From: JANQIV01 sp050117315
Lineage (GTDB): Bacteria > Bacteroidota > Ignavibacteria > Ignavibacteriales > Melioribacteraceae
Assembly (NCBI GenBank): GCA_050117315.1
Contig: JASFMY010000071.1
Coordinates: 1 to 34,072 of the forward strand
Length of the DNA: 34,072 bases
Reading direction: 5' to 3'
A program made the translations under genes and the position numbers. Each line of letters starts with the position of its first letter. The first letter of the stretch is position 1. The notes below the pieces were generated by a model. It ran no database searches, had not been told where the DNA came from, and saw only the letters and a list, made by a program, of their open reading frames with translations. Below are positions 24,382 through 31,958 of this stretch, piece by piece.

Positions 24382-26034
24382 ATGATTTTAAAATTAACAT
24401 CGTTGAAAAGATATTTTCCGGTAATCATTGTATCTGTTCTGTTTTTTAATTCATACAATAGACATGAAATTGATAATACAATTGTTTTAAAGATTGGAGA
24501 ACTTGAAATAACAAAATACGAATTTGAAAAAAACATGGAAAAGAGCATAGCGGAGGATAATTCGAAAAATATACTGGAATGTAAGAAAGAATATATAGAA
24601 AAGTGTATGATCATAGCTGATGCATATGAGCAACATTATGATACTCTCCGGGACATCCGGAAAGAAGTTCAGTATATGTCAAATTTTATGATGTTACAGA
24701 AAGACGGTTACCTATGGCAAAAAACCGTTTCACCTATTGTAGATGACTTTAAGAAAGTTACTGAGACTAAAATAGGTAAAAGAAAAAGAAAGTTTTATTT
24801 TGATTATATATATTGCAATAGCCGAGAAGGTCTCATGAATATAACCGGCAAAGATACTGTGCTTGAAAACCTGAATGAATATACTAAACTAAAAAACAAA
24901 TGCCAATTTCACGACTTTCTTCGTACTGGACATCTTTCTTTCCAATGGCCTTTCCTACCGTTCTGGGACTACAAAGAATATATTTATAAATTAAAGGAAG
25001 GAGAAGTATCGCATTTACTTAATGTTAATAATAAATATTATTACCTGTATGTTGATCATATTGAAAATATTGAGATCACGCCGCAAGAAACTAATAATCT
25101 TCAAAAAGAATTACAATTAGGTATTGAAAAAGAAATAGACGATAAAAAAACAGAAGAAATAGTACTGAAGTGTAAACCTGTTTTAAATAATGAAAATATT
25201 AATGCTATAATTAAATTTATTTCCGAGGGCCGCAATATATCTGAGTTTAACGATAACCCGGAGTTAATACATTATGACCTGAATGATTCATTAAAGAAAG
25301 TGAATTTTAAAACTTTTTTTGAATACTATTCTTATTTGCCTGTAAAACCGGTCATCCGCGATAAGAAGACATTAACGGATTTTATTAACCAGTTTTTTTA
25401 CGATGATTATTTAAGAGACGAAGCAGAAAAATTAGGTCTTTACAATTCGGAAAAGTTTTTACTTGATCGGAAGAACTTTAAGAACAATGTAATATATGAG
25501 GAATACCTGGAAAATAATGTAATCAGCAAAATTAAAACCGACCCTTCGGAAATATCGGTTTATTATGAAAAGAACAAAGCACAATTCATTCAGCCGAAAA
25601 TAGTCACATTTGATATGTATGTTTTTGAAAAAGAGATAGATGCTAATATGAATGCACATACAATTTCAAATTTTATAAATACCAACCAAAAAGAAAAGGC
25701 ACGGAATCCTTCTGTTATAAAAGGTTTAGTTGATTTCATCCCAAATACTAAAATTAATCTTGAAACTGATACTTCATTTTCTAAAGAATTTGTTGACGGA
25801 TTATTAACCTTGAAAGTATCTATGTTATCTTCTTACCCGGTTCGGTTAAACAACAAATACGTGTTGTTTTATAAGATAGAAGAACAAGGACAAAGCATTA
25901 AGTCGCTGAAAAATGTTCATGATCGGATTGAAAATAAAATCAGGAATGAAAAATCAGAAATGAGAACACGGGAAATTATAAAAGAGCTCAGCAGGAAATA
26001 TAAAATAGAAATTGACAAAACAGGAATTGAATAA
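24382..26034 (+). CDS. SurA/parvulin-like periplasmic peptidyl-prolyl isomerase
   Basis: The 550-residue protein starts with a hydrophobic signal or anchor (about 10-24), followed by a SurA-N-like segment (VLKIGELEITKYEFEKNME). A rotamase-like region comes next (LKEGEVSHLLNVNNKYYYLYVDHIENI, about 210-238). A second one lies near the C terminus (DPSEISVYYEKNKAQF, then LTLKVSMLSSYPVRLNNKYVLFYKIEEQ). This layout is that of periplasmic folding chaperones for secreted and outer-membrane proteins. Catalytic rotamase residues are not obvious, so a pure chaperone role is possible. GGAGG precedes the ATG. It follows the two secreted-protein cassettes by 190 bp and may serve them. Confidence 0.75.
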   Translation: MILKLTSLKRYFPVIIVSVLFFNSYNRHEIDNTIVLKIGELEITKYEFEKNMEKSIAEDNSKNILECKKEYIEKCMIIADAYEQHYDTLRDIRKEVQYMSNFMMLQKDGYLWQKTVSPIVDDFKKVTETKIGKRKRKFYFDYIYCNSREGLMNITGKDTVLENLNEYTKLKNKCQFHDFLRTGHLSFQWPFLPFWDYKEYIYKLKEGEVSHLLNVNNKYYYLYVDHIENIEITPQETNNLQKELQLGIEKEIDDKKTEEIVLKCKPVLNNENINAIIKFISEGRNISEFNDNPELIHYDLNDSLKKVNFKTFFEYYSYLPVKPVIRDKKTLTDFINQFFYDDYLRDEAEKLGLYNSEKFLLDRKNFKNNVIYEEYLENNVISKIKTDPSEISVYYEKNKAQFIQPKIVTFDMYVFEKEIDANMNAHTISNFINTNQKEKARNPSVIKGLVDFIPNTKINLETDTSFSKEFVDGLLTLKVSMLSSYPVRLNNKYVLFYKIEEQGQSIKSLKNVHDRIENKIRNEKSEMRTREIIKELSRKYKIEIDKTGIE

Positions 26035-26103
26035 ATAAAACCGGATCAACTAACAAAAACATAGGATGGTTATTGGCAGTGCTGTAAAACATTACATTCA
26101 ATG

Positions 26104-26120
26104 TTAAGTTGACGCTTATG
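26104..26120. repeat. 17-bp repeat shared with 2238-2254
   Basis: TTAAGTTGACGCTTATG is identical to the copy near the left edge and in the same orientation. No further similarity extends outward. Confidence 0.6.
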
Positions 26121-26474
26121 TTACAAATTAGAACGAATAATTTTAATCATACCAAATTTGTAGTATAACTTAATTTCTAGCAACTGTTAAAGTCATTTCC
26201 GTCAAACTACATTCCCGCAGCTATAGTCAAATTGAACTCATTTAGAATCTGTTTATAGAATTATATATTATATAACTCTATGTTTTTGCATTGCCAAGAT
26301 ACCCGGCTTCGTTAAGATTATAATATTACATCCATATCATAATTAATTGGGATTTGCAGGTAAATAATTCACAATTACATGGGATTGTAATCTCCTCTTT
26401 TCTCTACTAACTTCTGTTTCATCAAAAAAGAAAAAATTGTAGAAATTCACAAAATATAAAGCAAAAATTTCCTC

Positions 26475-26506
26475 CCGTCATCTCCTTTGATATGCGGGGT
26501 TTTTTA
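26475..26506 (+). terminator. possible terminator or attenuator hairpin upstream of the TonB receptor
   Basis: CCCGTCATC can pair imperfectly with GATATGCGGGG across a short loop, and TTTTTT follows at once. It is 440 nt after the chaperone stop and 130 nt before the receptor start, so it might end a leader transcript of the receptor. Confidence 0.4.
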
Positions 26507-26637
26507 TAAATAATTAGAAAAATTAAATTTAGTTATTACAGCCCGTAGAAAATATTTTAAGGAAAAAACAAAATCTGCGCCCTGTAATTTATTGCTTAAT
26601 AATCATATATATGTTAAAAATAAAAGAAGGAGAAAAA

Positions 26638-29064
26638 ATGAAAAGAATTTTCACTCTTATATTTGCAATACTTTTAGTGTCACAAGTTTATTCACAAGAA
26701 AAAACAGACGCTATGCTCTTTGGTGACGTTAAATCCGTGGCCACCAGCGAGCATATTCCTTATGTATCTATTATTGTTGATGGTACAAATCTTGGGACCA
26801 CTTCCGACGGTACCGGACATTTTAAGATGGCAAACTTGCCGGTAGGTAAGTTGACTATTCGTGCGCAATGCATGGGATATAAATCGCAGGAAAAAGAAGT
26901 TGTTATGGAAAAGAATAAAGGCGTTGAGCTTTATTTTGAACTGGAGGAAGACGTTCTTAACCTGGAACAGGTTGTTATTACCGGAACAAGAACCGAGCAT
27001 TACGTTAAGGATGTCCCAATTAGAACGGAAGTTATTACCGAGAAAGTAATAGAAAACAAAAATGCCTCTACTTTATACCAGGCATTGGAAGGTACACCAG
27101 GTATCCGGGTAGAAAGCCAGTGTCAATACTGTAATTTTACTATGGTAAGAATGCAGGGACTTGGAGCCGAACATACTCAGGTCTTAATAAACGGGCAGCC
27201 TATTTACTCAGGTTTAGCCGGGGTTTACGGTTTGCAACAATTAAGCACCGTTGATGTTGACAGAATTGAGGTGGTTAAAGGTGCAGGTTCTGCTCTTTAT
27301 GGAAGCAGTGCCGTTGCAGGCGCAATAAATATTATAACCAAAGAGCCCTCTTTCGTTCCTTCCGTTAAAGCCGGCGTACAGTTTGGAAACTACAATACAA
27401 ACAAATACGACGTCTCGGCATCAATACGAAACGAAACGGGAAATATCGGTTTAACTGTTTTCGCTCAAAGAGTTACGGGCGACGCGATTGATGAAACAGG
27501 AGATGGAACAACCGAAGATGAAGTGGAAAACGAAGATGGTATTTCAGACAGGGTTGAAAGCAGGCTTACAAATGCGGGCTTCGGACTGTTTATAAACAAT
27601 CCGTTTTTAGGAAATGATAAATTGGTCGTTCGCGGAAAATCTATCTTCGAAAAACGTCAAGGCGGTACTATGGACGATGATTACTATAAAAATCCTCTTA
27701 CCGACGGTACCGAATTCATTACTACCGACAGATATGAAGCTGAATTGGAATACAACAAAAAGATCAAAACAAATTCGGAATTAAATTTTTCGGTTGCGTA
27801 TGCAAAGCATGAAAGGGAAGCAACAAACGATTCTTACCTCGGCGATTATATGGGAACTCATGACGATAATGTACCCGACCTTCGCGATATGAGACCATAT
27901 CTTGCAGACGAAAACTCAATTACCGCTACTCTTACTTTCGGAACAAAGCTAGAAAACCACAGCTTATTAATAGGCGTGCAGAGTTATTTTGATCAACTAG
28001 ATGAATCCGGTATGTATGTGGTTGTTGATGAAGAAAGTAATTATTACGGAGAATCTTACAGATCAACTAGCGAAAAATCGGCTGCCGAGTTCGGCGCTTT
28101 TATACAAGATGAATGGTTAGTTTCAAATAAATTTACCGTTGTGCCCGGCGTACGTGTAGATTTTCACAATTCCGAAGAAGAATATAATGCCGATCGACAG
28201 GTTTTTGAAACTACTTTATTCCCTAAGACAGAATTTGATGAAACCAGCGTAAGTCCCCGCATTGCTTTGAAATATGAACTTTCGGAAAGATTTACATTAA
28301 GAGCTAATGCAGGTACCGGCTTTAGAGCTCCTTACGGATTCTCGGAAGACTTACACCTATGCAGCGGCTCGCCAAGAGTTTGGAAATCTTCAGACCTAGA
28401 CCCGGAAACATCTGTCAGTTATAACCTTGCTGCCGATTACTACGGCCAAAACATTAGGGTTAGTGCTAATTTATTTAGAACGGATCTGAAAGATAAAATC
28501 GGTTTTATCGATGCAACAGATGCAGTGGCTTCCTTAGGTTATGATTATCAATGGGAAAACATTGATGATGCTTTTGTACAGGGAGTTGAGCTTTCCGTAG
28601 CCGCTAATTTGGTTAGAGACTTAAGCTTAGGCGTCGACTTTACTTATAACCAGGGTGAATACGACAATGTACGCGAAGATTGGGTAGGAACAGTTTACGA
28701 AGATGATAGTAAATATATTTCCCGCTTTCCCGAAACAACCGGTAATTTATCTATAGAATATTCCCCTAAGGATTGGAGCTTTGTATTGGAGGGAGATTTC
28801 CAGGGAACTATGTATGTCGATTACTATAACGAAGAAGTTGATCCCGGAGTTGGAGATCAATCAAAAATTAAGGAAACAGATCCTTTCATGCTTTTTAATG
28901 CAAGAGTATCAAAAAGATTAAGCCAATTTAAAGTATATGCCGGCATAGATAATATTTTCAATTATGTTCAAGATGAAAAACATTTAGATGATGCAGCATT
29001 TATGTATGCTCCGATGTTCGGCACAATGTATTACGCCGGCTTTTCTATAGAGTTAGCATTATAA
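26638..29064 (+). CDS. TonB-dependent outer-membrane receptor
   Basis: The 808-residue protein from the ATG at 26638 (after AAGGAG) has a signal peptide (MKRIFTLIFAILLVSQVYS). Next is a carboxypeptidase-regulatory-like domain (about 30-110; VSIIVDGTNLGTTSDGTGHFKMANLPVG). The plug follows (about 115-245; VVITGTRTEHYVKDVPIRTEVIT, then DRIEVVKGAGSALYGSSAVAGAINIITK), then a 22-strand-type barrel. The plug holds a CxxC pair in ESQCQYCNFTMVRMQGLG. The receptor imports a scarce ligand across the outer membrane using TonB energy; the ligand cannot be set, though siderophore, cobalamin or metal complexes are usual. The last residues (FSIELAL) lack the common terminal aromatic. It stands alone. Confidence 0.93.
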   Translation: MKRIFTLIFAILLVSQVYSQEKTDAMLFGDVKSVATSEHIPYVSIIVDGTNLGTTSDGTGHFKMANLPVGKLTIRAQCMGYKSQEKEVVMEKNKGVELYFELEEDVLNLEQVVITGTRTEHYVKDVPIRTEVITEKVIENKNASTLYQALEGTPGIRVESQCQYCNFTMVRMQGLGAEHTQVLINGQPIYSGLAGVYGLQQLSTVDVDRIEVVKGAGSALYGSSAVAGAINIITKEPSFVPSVKAGVQFGNYNTNKYDVSASIRNETGNIGLTVFAQRVTGDAIDETGDGTTEDEVENEDGISDRVESRLTNAGFGLFINNPFLGNDKLVVRGKSIFEKRQGGTMDDDYYKNPLTDGTEFITTDRYEAELEYNKKIKTNSELNFSVAYAKHEREATNDSYLGDYMGTHDDNVPDLRDMRPYLADENSITATLTFGTKLENHSLLIGVQSYFDQLDESGMYVVVDEESNYYGESYRSTSEKSAAEFGAFIQDEWLVSNKFTVVPGVRVDFHNSEEEYNADRQVFETTLFPKTEFDETSVSPRIALKYELSERFTLRANAGTGFRAPYGFSEDLHLCSGSPRVWKSSDLDPETSVSYNLAADYYGQNIRVSANLFRTDLKDKIGFIDATDAVASLGYDYQWENIDDAFVQGVELSVAANLVRDLSLGVDFTYNQGEYDNVREDWVGTVYEDDSKYISRFPETTGNLSIEYSPKDWSFVLEGDFQGTMYVDYYNEEVDPGVGDQSKIKETDPFMLFNARVSKRLSQFKVYAGIDNIFNYVQDEKHLDDAAFMYAPMFGTMYYAGFSIELAL

Positions 29065-29069
29065 AATAA

Positions 29070-29208
29070 AGTTTCTGCAAAATAAAAAGTCAGTCATTTC
29101 TCATCCCGCAGAGCGGGATGAGAAATCTTTCAATTAGAATACGATTTCAAAGATTTCTCCCTCCGGTCGAAATGACAAAACGTTTAGATATCTAATTTTG
29201 CAGAAACT
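29070..29208. repeat. 139-bp MITE-like element with 14-bp perfect terminal repeats
   Basis: AGTTTCTGCAAAAT (29070) and ATTTTGCAGAAACT (29195) bound a noncoding segment that begins 6 nt after the receptor stop. Inside is a perfect 14-bp hairpin (29096-29126) with a 3-nt loop, which could also end the receptor transcript, and the segment TTTCTCCCTCCGGTCGAAATG. Confidence 0.75.
29096..29126 (+). terminator. strong hairpin after the TonB receptor gene
   Basis: ATTTCTCATCCCGC pairs perfectly with GCGGGATGAGAAAT around AGA. It is followed by CTTTC and not a long T-tract. It belongs to the MITE-like element but is well placed as a terminator. Confidence 0.5.
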
Positions 29209-29288
29209 CTAATATACATAATTACTTTTGCTGGTTGTAAAATTATGTCATAGAATTTTGCAACCGGCTGTGATTTATATACTTGTTG

Positions 29289-29414
29289 CAACTTGGTTTT
29301 GGGATTTAGTTTTTATTTAGAACTCACCTAAATCCTCCCCGCCTCCCAAAGTCTCGTACGGCGGGCAGGTCTTAAAAAGAGAGGATTTTATGGCAAAATC
29401 CCAAAACCAAGTTG
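29289..29414. repeat. 126-bp element with 19-bp perfect inverted ends
   Basis: CAACTTGGTTTTGGGATTT at 29289 and its exact reverse complement ending at 29414 enclose a GC-rich CCCGCC...GGCGGG hairpin (29338-29365). No coding capacity is present. Confidence 0.75.
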
Positions 29415-29677
29415 GCTTGTGTATATACAGTAAAACAATTGCTGCCCAACAAAAAATCTTGTTTAGAATACTTTCATATTAGCCCCTTCTTTTGCTAAGA
29501 GAAAGGGGCTCCTAAATAACAATATTACAGTTTTTATTAACATCAATATAATCTGCGGCAAACGGTGAACATGGATCGAAGCAGCAATACGCGCGCGTCC
29601 AAACAATTTTTTACTGCCGTCACTGACCATTCAGTGACGATTTCAAACTTACGTTATCCCTAAGTCAGCCTATTCTG
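29415..29677. other. gene-free DNA between two MITE-like elements
   Basis: Nothing was recognised beyond short local palindromes such as CACTGACCATTCAGTG near 29620. Confidence 0.5.
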
Positions 29678-29794
29678 CTAGTGTCGTGTCGGCCTGTCCG
29701 CCGTACTTCGTACTCAGAAAGGCGGGCTTAAAAGATTATCCCGAAGGGATCCCTTTGGGGCTGGAATGTCAATACAGAATTGACTTGACACTAG
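29678..29794. repeat. 117-bp MITE-like element with CTAGTGTC ends
   Basis: The ends CTAGTGTC (29678) and GACACTAG (29787) are inverted. They match the GACACTAG end of the left-edge element (111-118) and, more loosely, the 33823-33936 copy. The interior differs and contains a CCGCC...GGCGG hairpin (29697-29726). It may be a third member of one MITE family with variable interior. Confidence 0.65.
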
Positions 29795-29834
29795 GTTATT
29801 ATTTGGTCGGTGGCAGCAAGAGAATAATTTAATA

Positions 29835-30044
29835 AATCTCGATCAGGCTTTTATCATTAATAAGCAATTTTGTATCATTATGGAACAATTCATATGCATC
29901 ATTGAATAAATTTTATAGAACGATGAACATTTTATATGCATCGTTGAGTAAATTTTATACATCAATGAACAATTTTATATCATCGTTGAACAAATTTTAT
30001 TCAACTGAGTCATATTTTTGTTCATAATTCAATAAATTTTAATG
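29835..30044 (+). repeat. degenerate tandem repeat, exact 21-bp period, about ten units
   Basis: Units begin near 29834, 29855, 29876, 29897, 29918, 29939, 29960, 29981, 30002 and 30023, always 21 bp apart. A consensus is close to CATCgTTGAACAAATTTTAT. Read in the frame of 29982, the units spell degenerate heptads of the type I-x-E-Q-x-L/F-x, but several contain stop codons (GAA TAA ATT). It may be a decayed coiled-coil gene segment or a noncoding minisatellite. Confidence 0.75.
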
Positions 30045-30378
30045 AACGGAGACATAAATTTAATCAACACCCTCTAAAGAGTGTGTTAGAATTGTAAAGC
30101 GAAATGCTGTTTCGCTAAGAAAGTTAGAATTTCTTCAAGGAACACACAAGCGATTCGGCTAGTCGATCTACAACTTGAGATTTAATACAATCAGAGAGTG
30201 TTGCATAAACTAAATTAGGTTTTCCAATAGCCACGTGCTTCAGCACGTTGGAAACTTGAATCTATGATTGGAAAAATTAATTTTAATAGATGATAGATAA
30301 TACACTGTAGTTAGTTTAAATAATATTTTATATTTTCTAACGTAATTCATCCCAAATTAAATATAAGCGAAATCCCAA
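30045..30378. other. gene-free stretch with three small hairpins
   Basis: Hairpins are seen at 30066-30087 (AACAC...GTGTT), 30098-30116 (AGCGAAA-TGCTG-TTTCGCT) and 30222-30253. In the last, an inner ACGTGC-TTCA-GCACGT is enclosed by TTCCAA/TTGGAA, a REP-like form. No gene was found. Confidence 0.6.
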
Positions 30379-30831
30379 ATGCACAACCTTTCAATACAAC
30401 TAAAAACAATTATAGAAGAGACAATCGGCAAATTAAAAGCTGTTTCACAAGATGAATGGAACCACAGAAGCGCACCGGGCAAATGGACAAAAAAAGAAAT
30501 ACTTGGTCATTTGATCGACTCTGCTGCGAACAACCACCAAAGATTTGTTAAAGTGCAGTTTGAGGAAACACCAACCATTATTTACAATCCGGATAATTGG
30601 AATGCTGTTCAGAAATATAATGATGCCGATGTCTCTACCTTGATTGATCTTTTTATAACTTATAATAATCATCTTGCTTACATTATTGCAAACACCCCCG
30701 GAGGAAATTTTAGTAAGCTTTGTAATATCGGGAAAGAAAAGCCGGTTACGCTTGAATGGTTAATTACCGATTATATCAGGCATCTTAAACATCATTTAGA
30801 GCAGATTACACACATAACTGAAGTTGAATAA
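30379..30831 (+). CDS. DinB-superfamily protein
   Basis: The 150-residue protein is a DinB-like four-helix protein. The three family metal-site histidine positions appear in EILGHLIDSAANNHQRF and in DYIRHLKHHLEQI near the C terminus, and WTKKEILGHL is a hallmark. Relatives include bacillithiol- or mycothiol-linked transferases and many members of unknown role, so no substrate is offered. The ATG has only a weak AAGCGAAA upstream. It precedes a membrane protein gene by 89 bp, with no evident functional link. Confidence 0.85.
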   Translation: MHNLSIQLKTIIEETIGKLKAVSQDEWNHRSAPGKWTKKEILGHLIDSAANNHQRFVKVQFEETPTIIYNPDNWNAVQKYNDADVSTLIDLFITYNNHLAYIIANTPGGNFSKLCNIGKEKPVTLEWLITDYIRHLKHHLEQITHITEVE

Positions 30832-30920
30832 TAATCATTTGATTTTTTTTTGATTAAGGCACGGTAACAATTGATGAACATTATGAAAAAATGAAGTAGA
30901 AGAAATTCAAGGGTAGAATT

Positions 30921-31607
30921 ATGAATAAAAACCCAAATCAAACCGTATCCGAATCTTACCAAAAAGCACGAAAAATATTTGCAGCCTTTTCAGGTCTGGT
31001 AATAATATGGACCTTTGTCGGAATTGATATTACACGTTTTCTTGACGAGTATGTTAAAGTTGGAGTTGGTAATCCGGATGCATTGCCCATTGTTTTAATA
31101 ATTTTAACACTTTATTTTGCTTTAAGGTTCATACTGGAATGGTTTCAGATTAGTATTGAAATAAGGCATAGCACGATTATGAAGGCGGACTTTTTTATTA
31201 CTGTTTATATCGGCATGATAGCTTTGGCAGCCTTTTTATTTAAGGTATCGATCGAAGAATTCAAAATCTTAAGTACAAGGGCTTTCTTCCTTGGGTTATT
31301 ACTTCCTTGTGTTTTGGGTTTTATTGTAAAATTACCGCAAAGGAAAAAGAGTATCACGATGTTTTACAAAAGGAAAACAAAAGAGTTTAAGGAATTCCTT
31401 TTAGGTGAAATGGTTCCAATATTTTTTGGCTTAGCGGTTATAATATTATTTATTATTCAATTAACAAAAGATGACCCCGTTAAACTGGTATCTGAAAATA
31501 AAAATGCTGTCCCCCAATTTTTTCTTGGACTGATAATTGGTCTGCCGTTTCCATATTTAACAAGTTTATTGTCAAAAGTATTAAAAGAAAATAAAGTTTA
31601 TAAATAA
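30921..31607 (+). CDS. membrane protein of unknown function
   Basis: The 228-residue protein has about six hydrophobic segments (near 20-38, 55-75, 92-122 as one or two, 124-135, 158-176, 198-215) and a basic loop (KLPQRKKSITMFYKRKTKEFKEF). The N-terminal 15 residues are polar and probably cytoplasmic. No transporter or enzyme motif was recognised. The ATG at 30921 follows AGGGTAGAATT. It may share a transcript with the DinB-like gene. Confidence 0.7.
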   Translation: MNKNPNQTVSESYQKARKIFAAFSGLVIIWTFVGIDITRFLDEYVKVGVGNPDALPIVLIILTLYFALRFILEWFQISIEIRHSTIMKADFFITVYIGMIALAAFLFKVSIEEFKILSTRAFFLGLLLPCVLGFIVKLPQRKKSITMFYKRKTKEFKEFLLGEMVPIFFGLAVIILFIIQLTKDDPVKLVSENKNAVPQFFLGLIIGLPFPYLTSLLSKVLKENKVYK

Positions 31608-31958
31608 CTTGTTGCAGGTTATTTAGATAATCGCAATATCCCCAACTTTTTCATAATATCTCCGGGGCAAGTTGGGGAAAGGATGATTGACACACAACTA
31701 TGGGCTTTCCCGTAAGGGATCTTAATTAGTCTATATCGCAGTACTATTTCATCAAATGCGTTTTTTGTTTCTTACAAAGGAAAAATTTCAATTAAAAACC
31801 TTTAGCATCTTAATAATCCCTTAAAAATTCAGTCTTTTTTCATTATTTTGTAGAAACTTTTTCCCTCTTATTAAAAAGATAATTTTACTTGCTCTTAAAA
31901 TCCTAAGAGCCGAATATAAATACATATTTCTATAAAACATTATCCAATTGAGGGAAAA
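31608..31958. other. 351-bp gene-free stretch upstream of cstA
   Basis: It contains the dispersed repeat copy at 31640-31721 and an AT-rich remainder that should hold the cstA promoter. No regulator site, such as a clear CRP palindrome, was recognised. Confidence 0.55.
31640..31721. repeat. dispersed repeat with CCCCAACTT hairpin, copy B (inverted)
   Basis: The reverse complement matches 2143-2209. The hairpin arms CCCCAACTT and AAGTTGGGG are kept, but the loop is about 20 nt here against 2 nt in copy A. The stem is thus conserved while the loop varies. Confidence 0.7.

Larger units (their letters stand above)
26035..26637. other. 603-bp gene-free stretch upstream of the TonB receptor
   Basis: No gene was seen. 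It holds the 17-mer repeat at 26104-26120 (also at 2238) and a terminator-like hairpin near 26475-26505 (CCCG...CGGG followed by six Ts). No known riboswitch was recognised; in particular, no cobalamin box was found despite the TonB receptor downstream. Confidence 0.6.

Noticed and set aside
26035..26637. A cobalamin or other riboswitch before the TonB receptor
   Set aside because: No B12-box-like sequence or multi-stem aptamer could be recognised; only a terminator-like hairpin is visible.
29876..30044. The 21-bp array as a CRISPR
   Set aside because: There are no unique spacers between repeats. The units are contiguous and degenerate, and no cas gene is present.
30222..30253. A hairpin resembling a tRNA arm near CACGTGCTTCAGCACG
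   Set aside because: It is a simple nested palindrome of REP type, with no acceptor, D or T arms around it.
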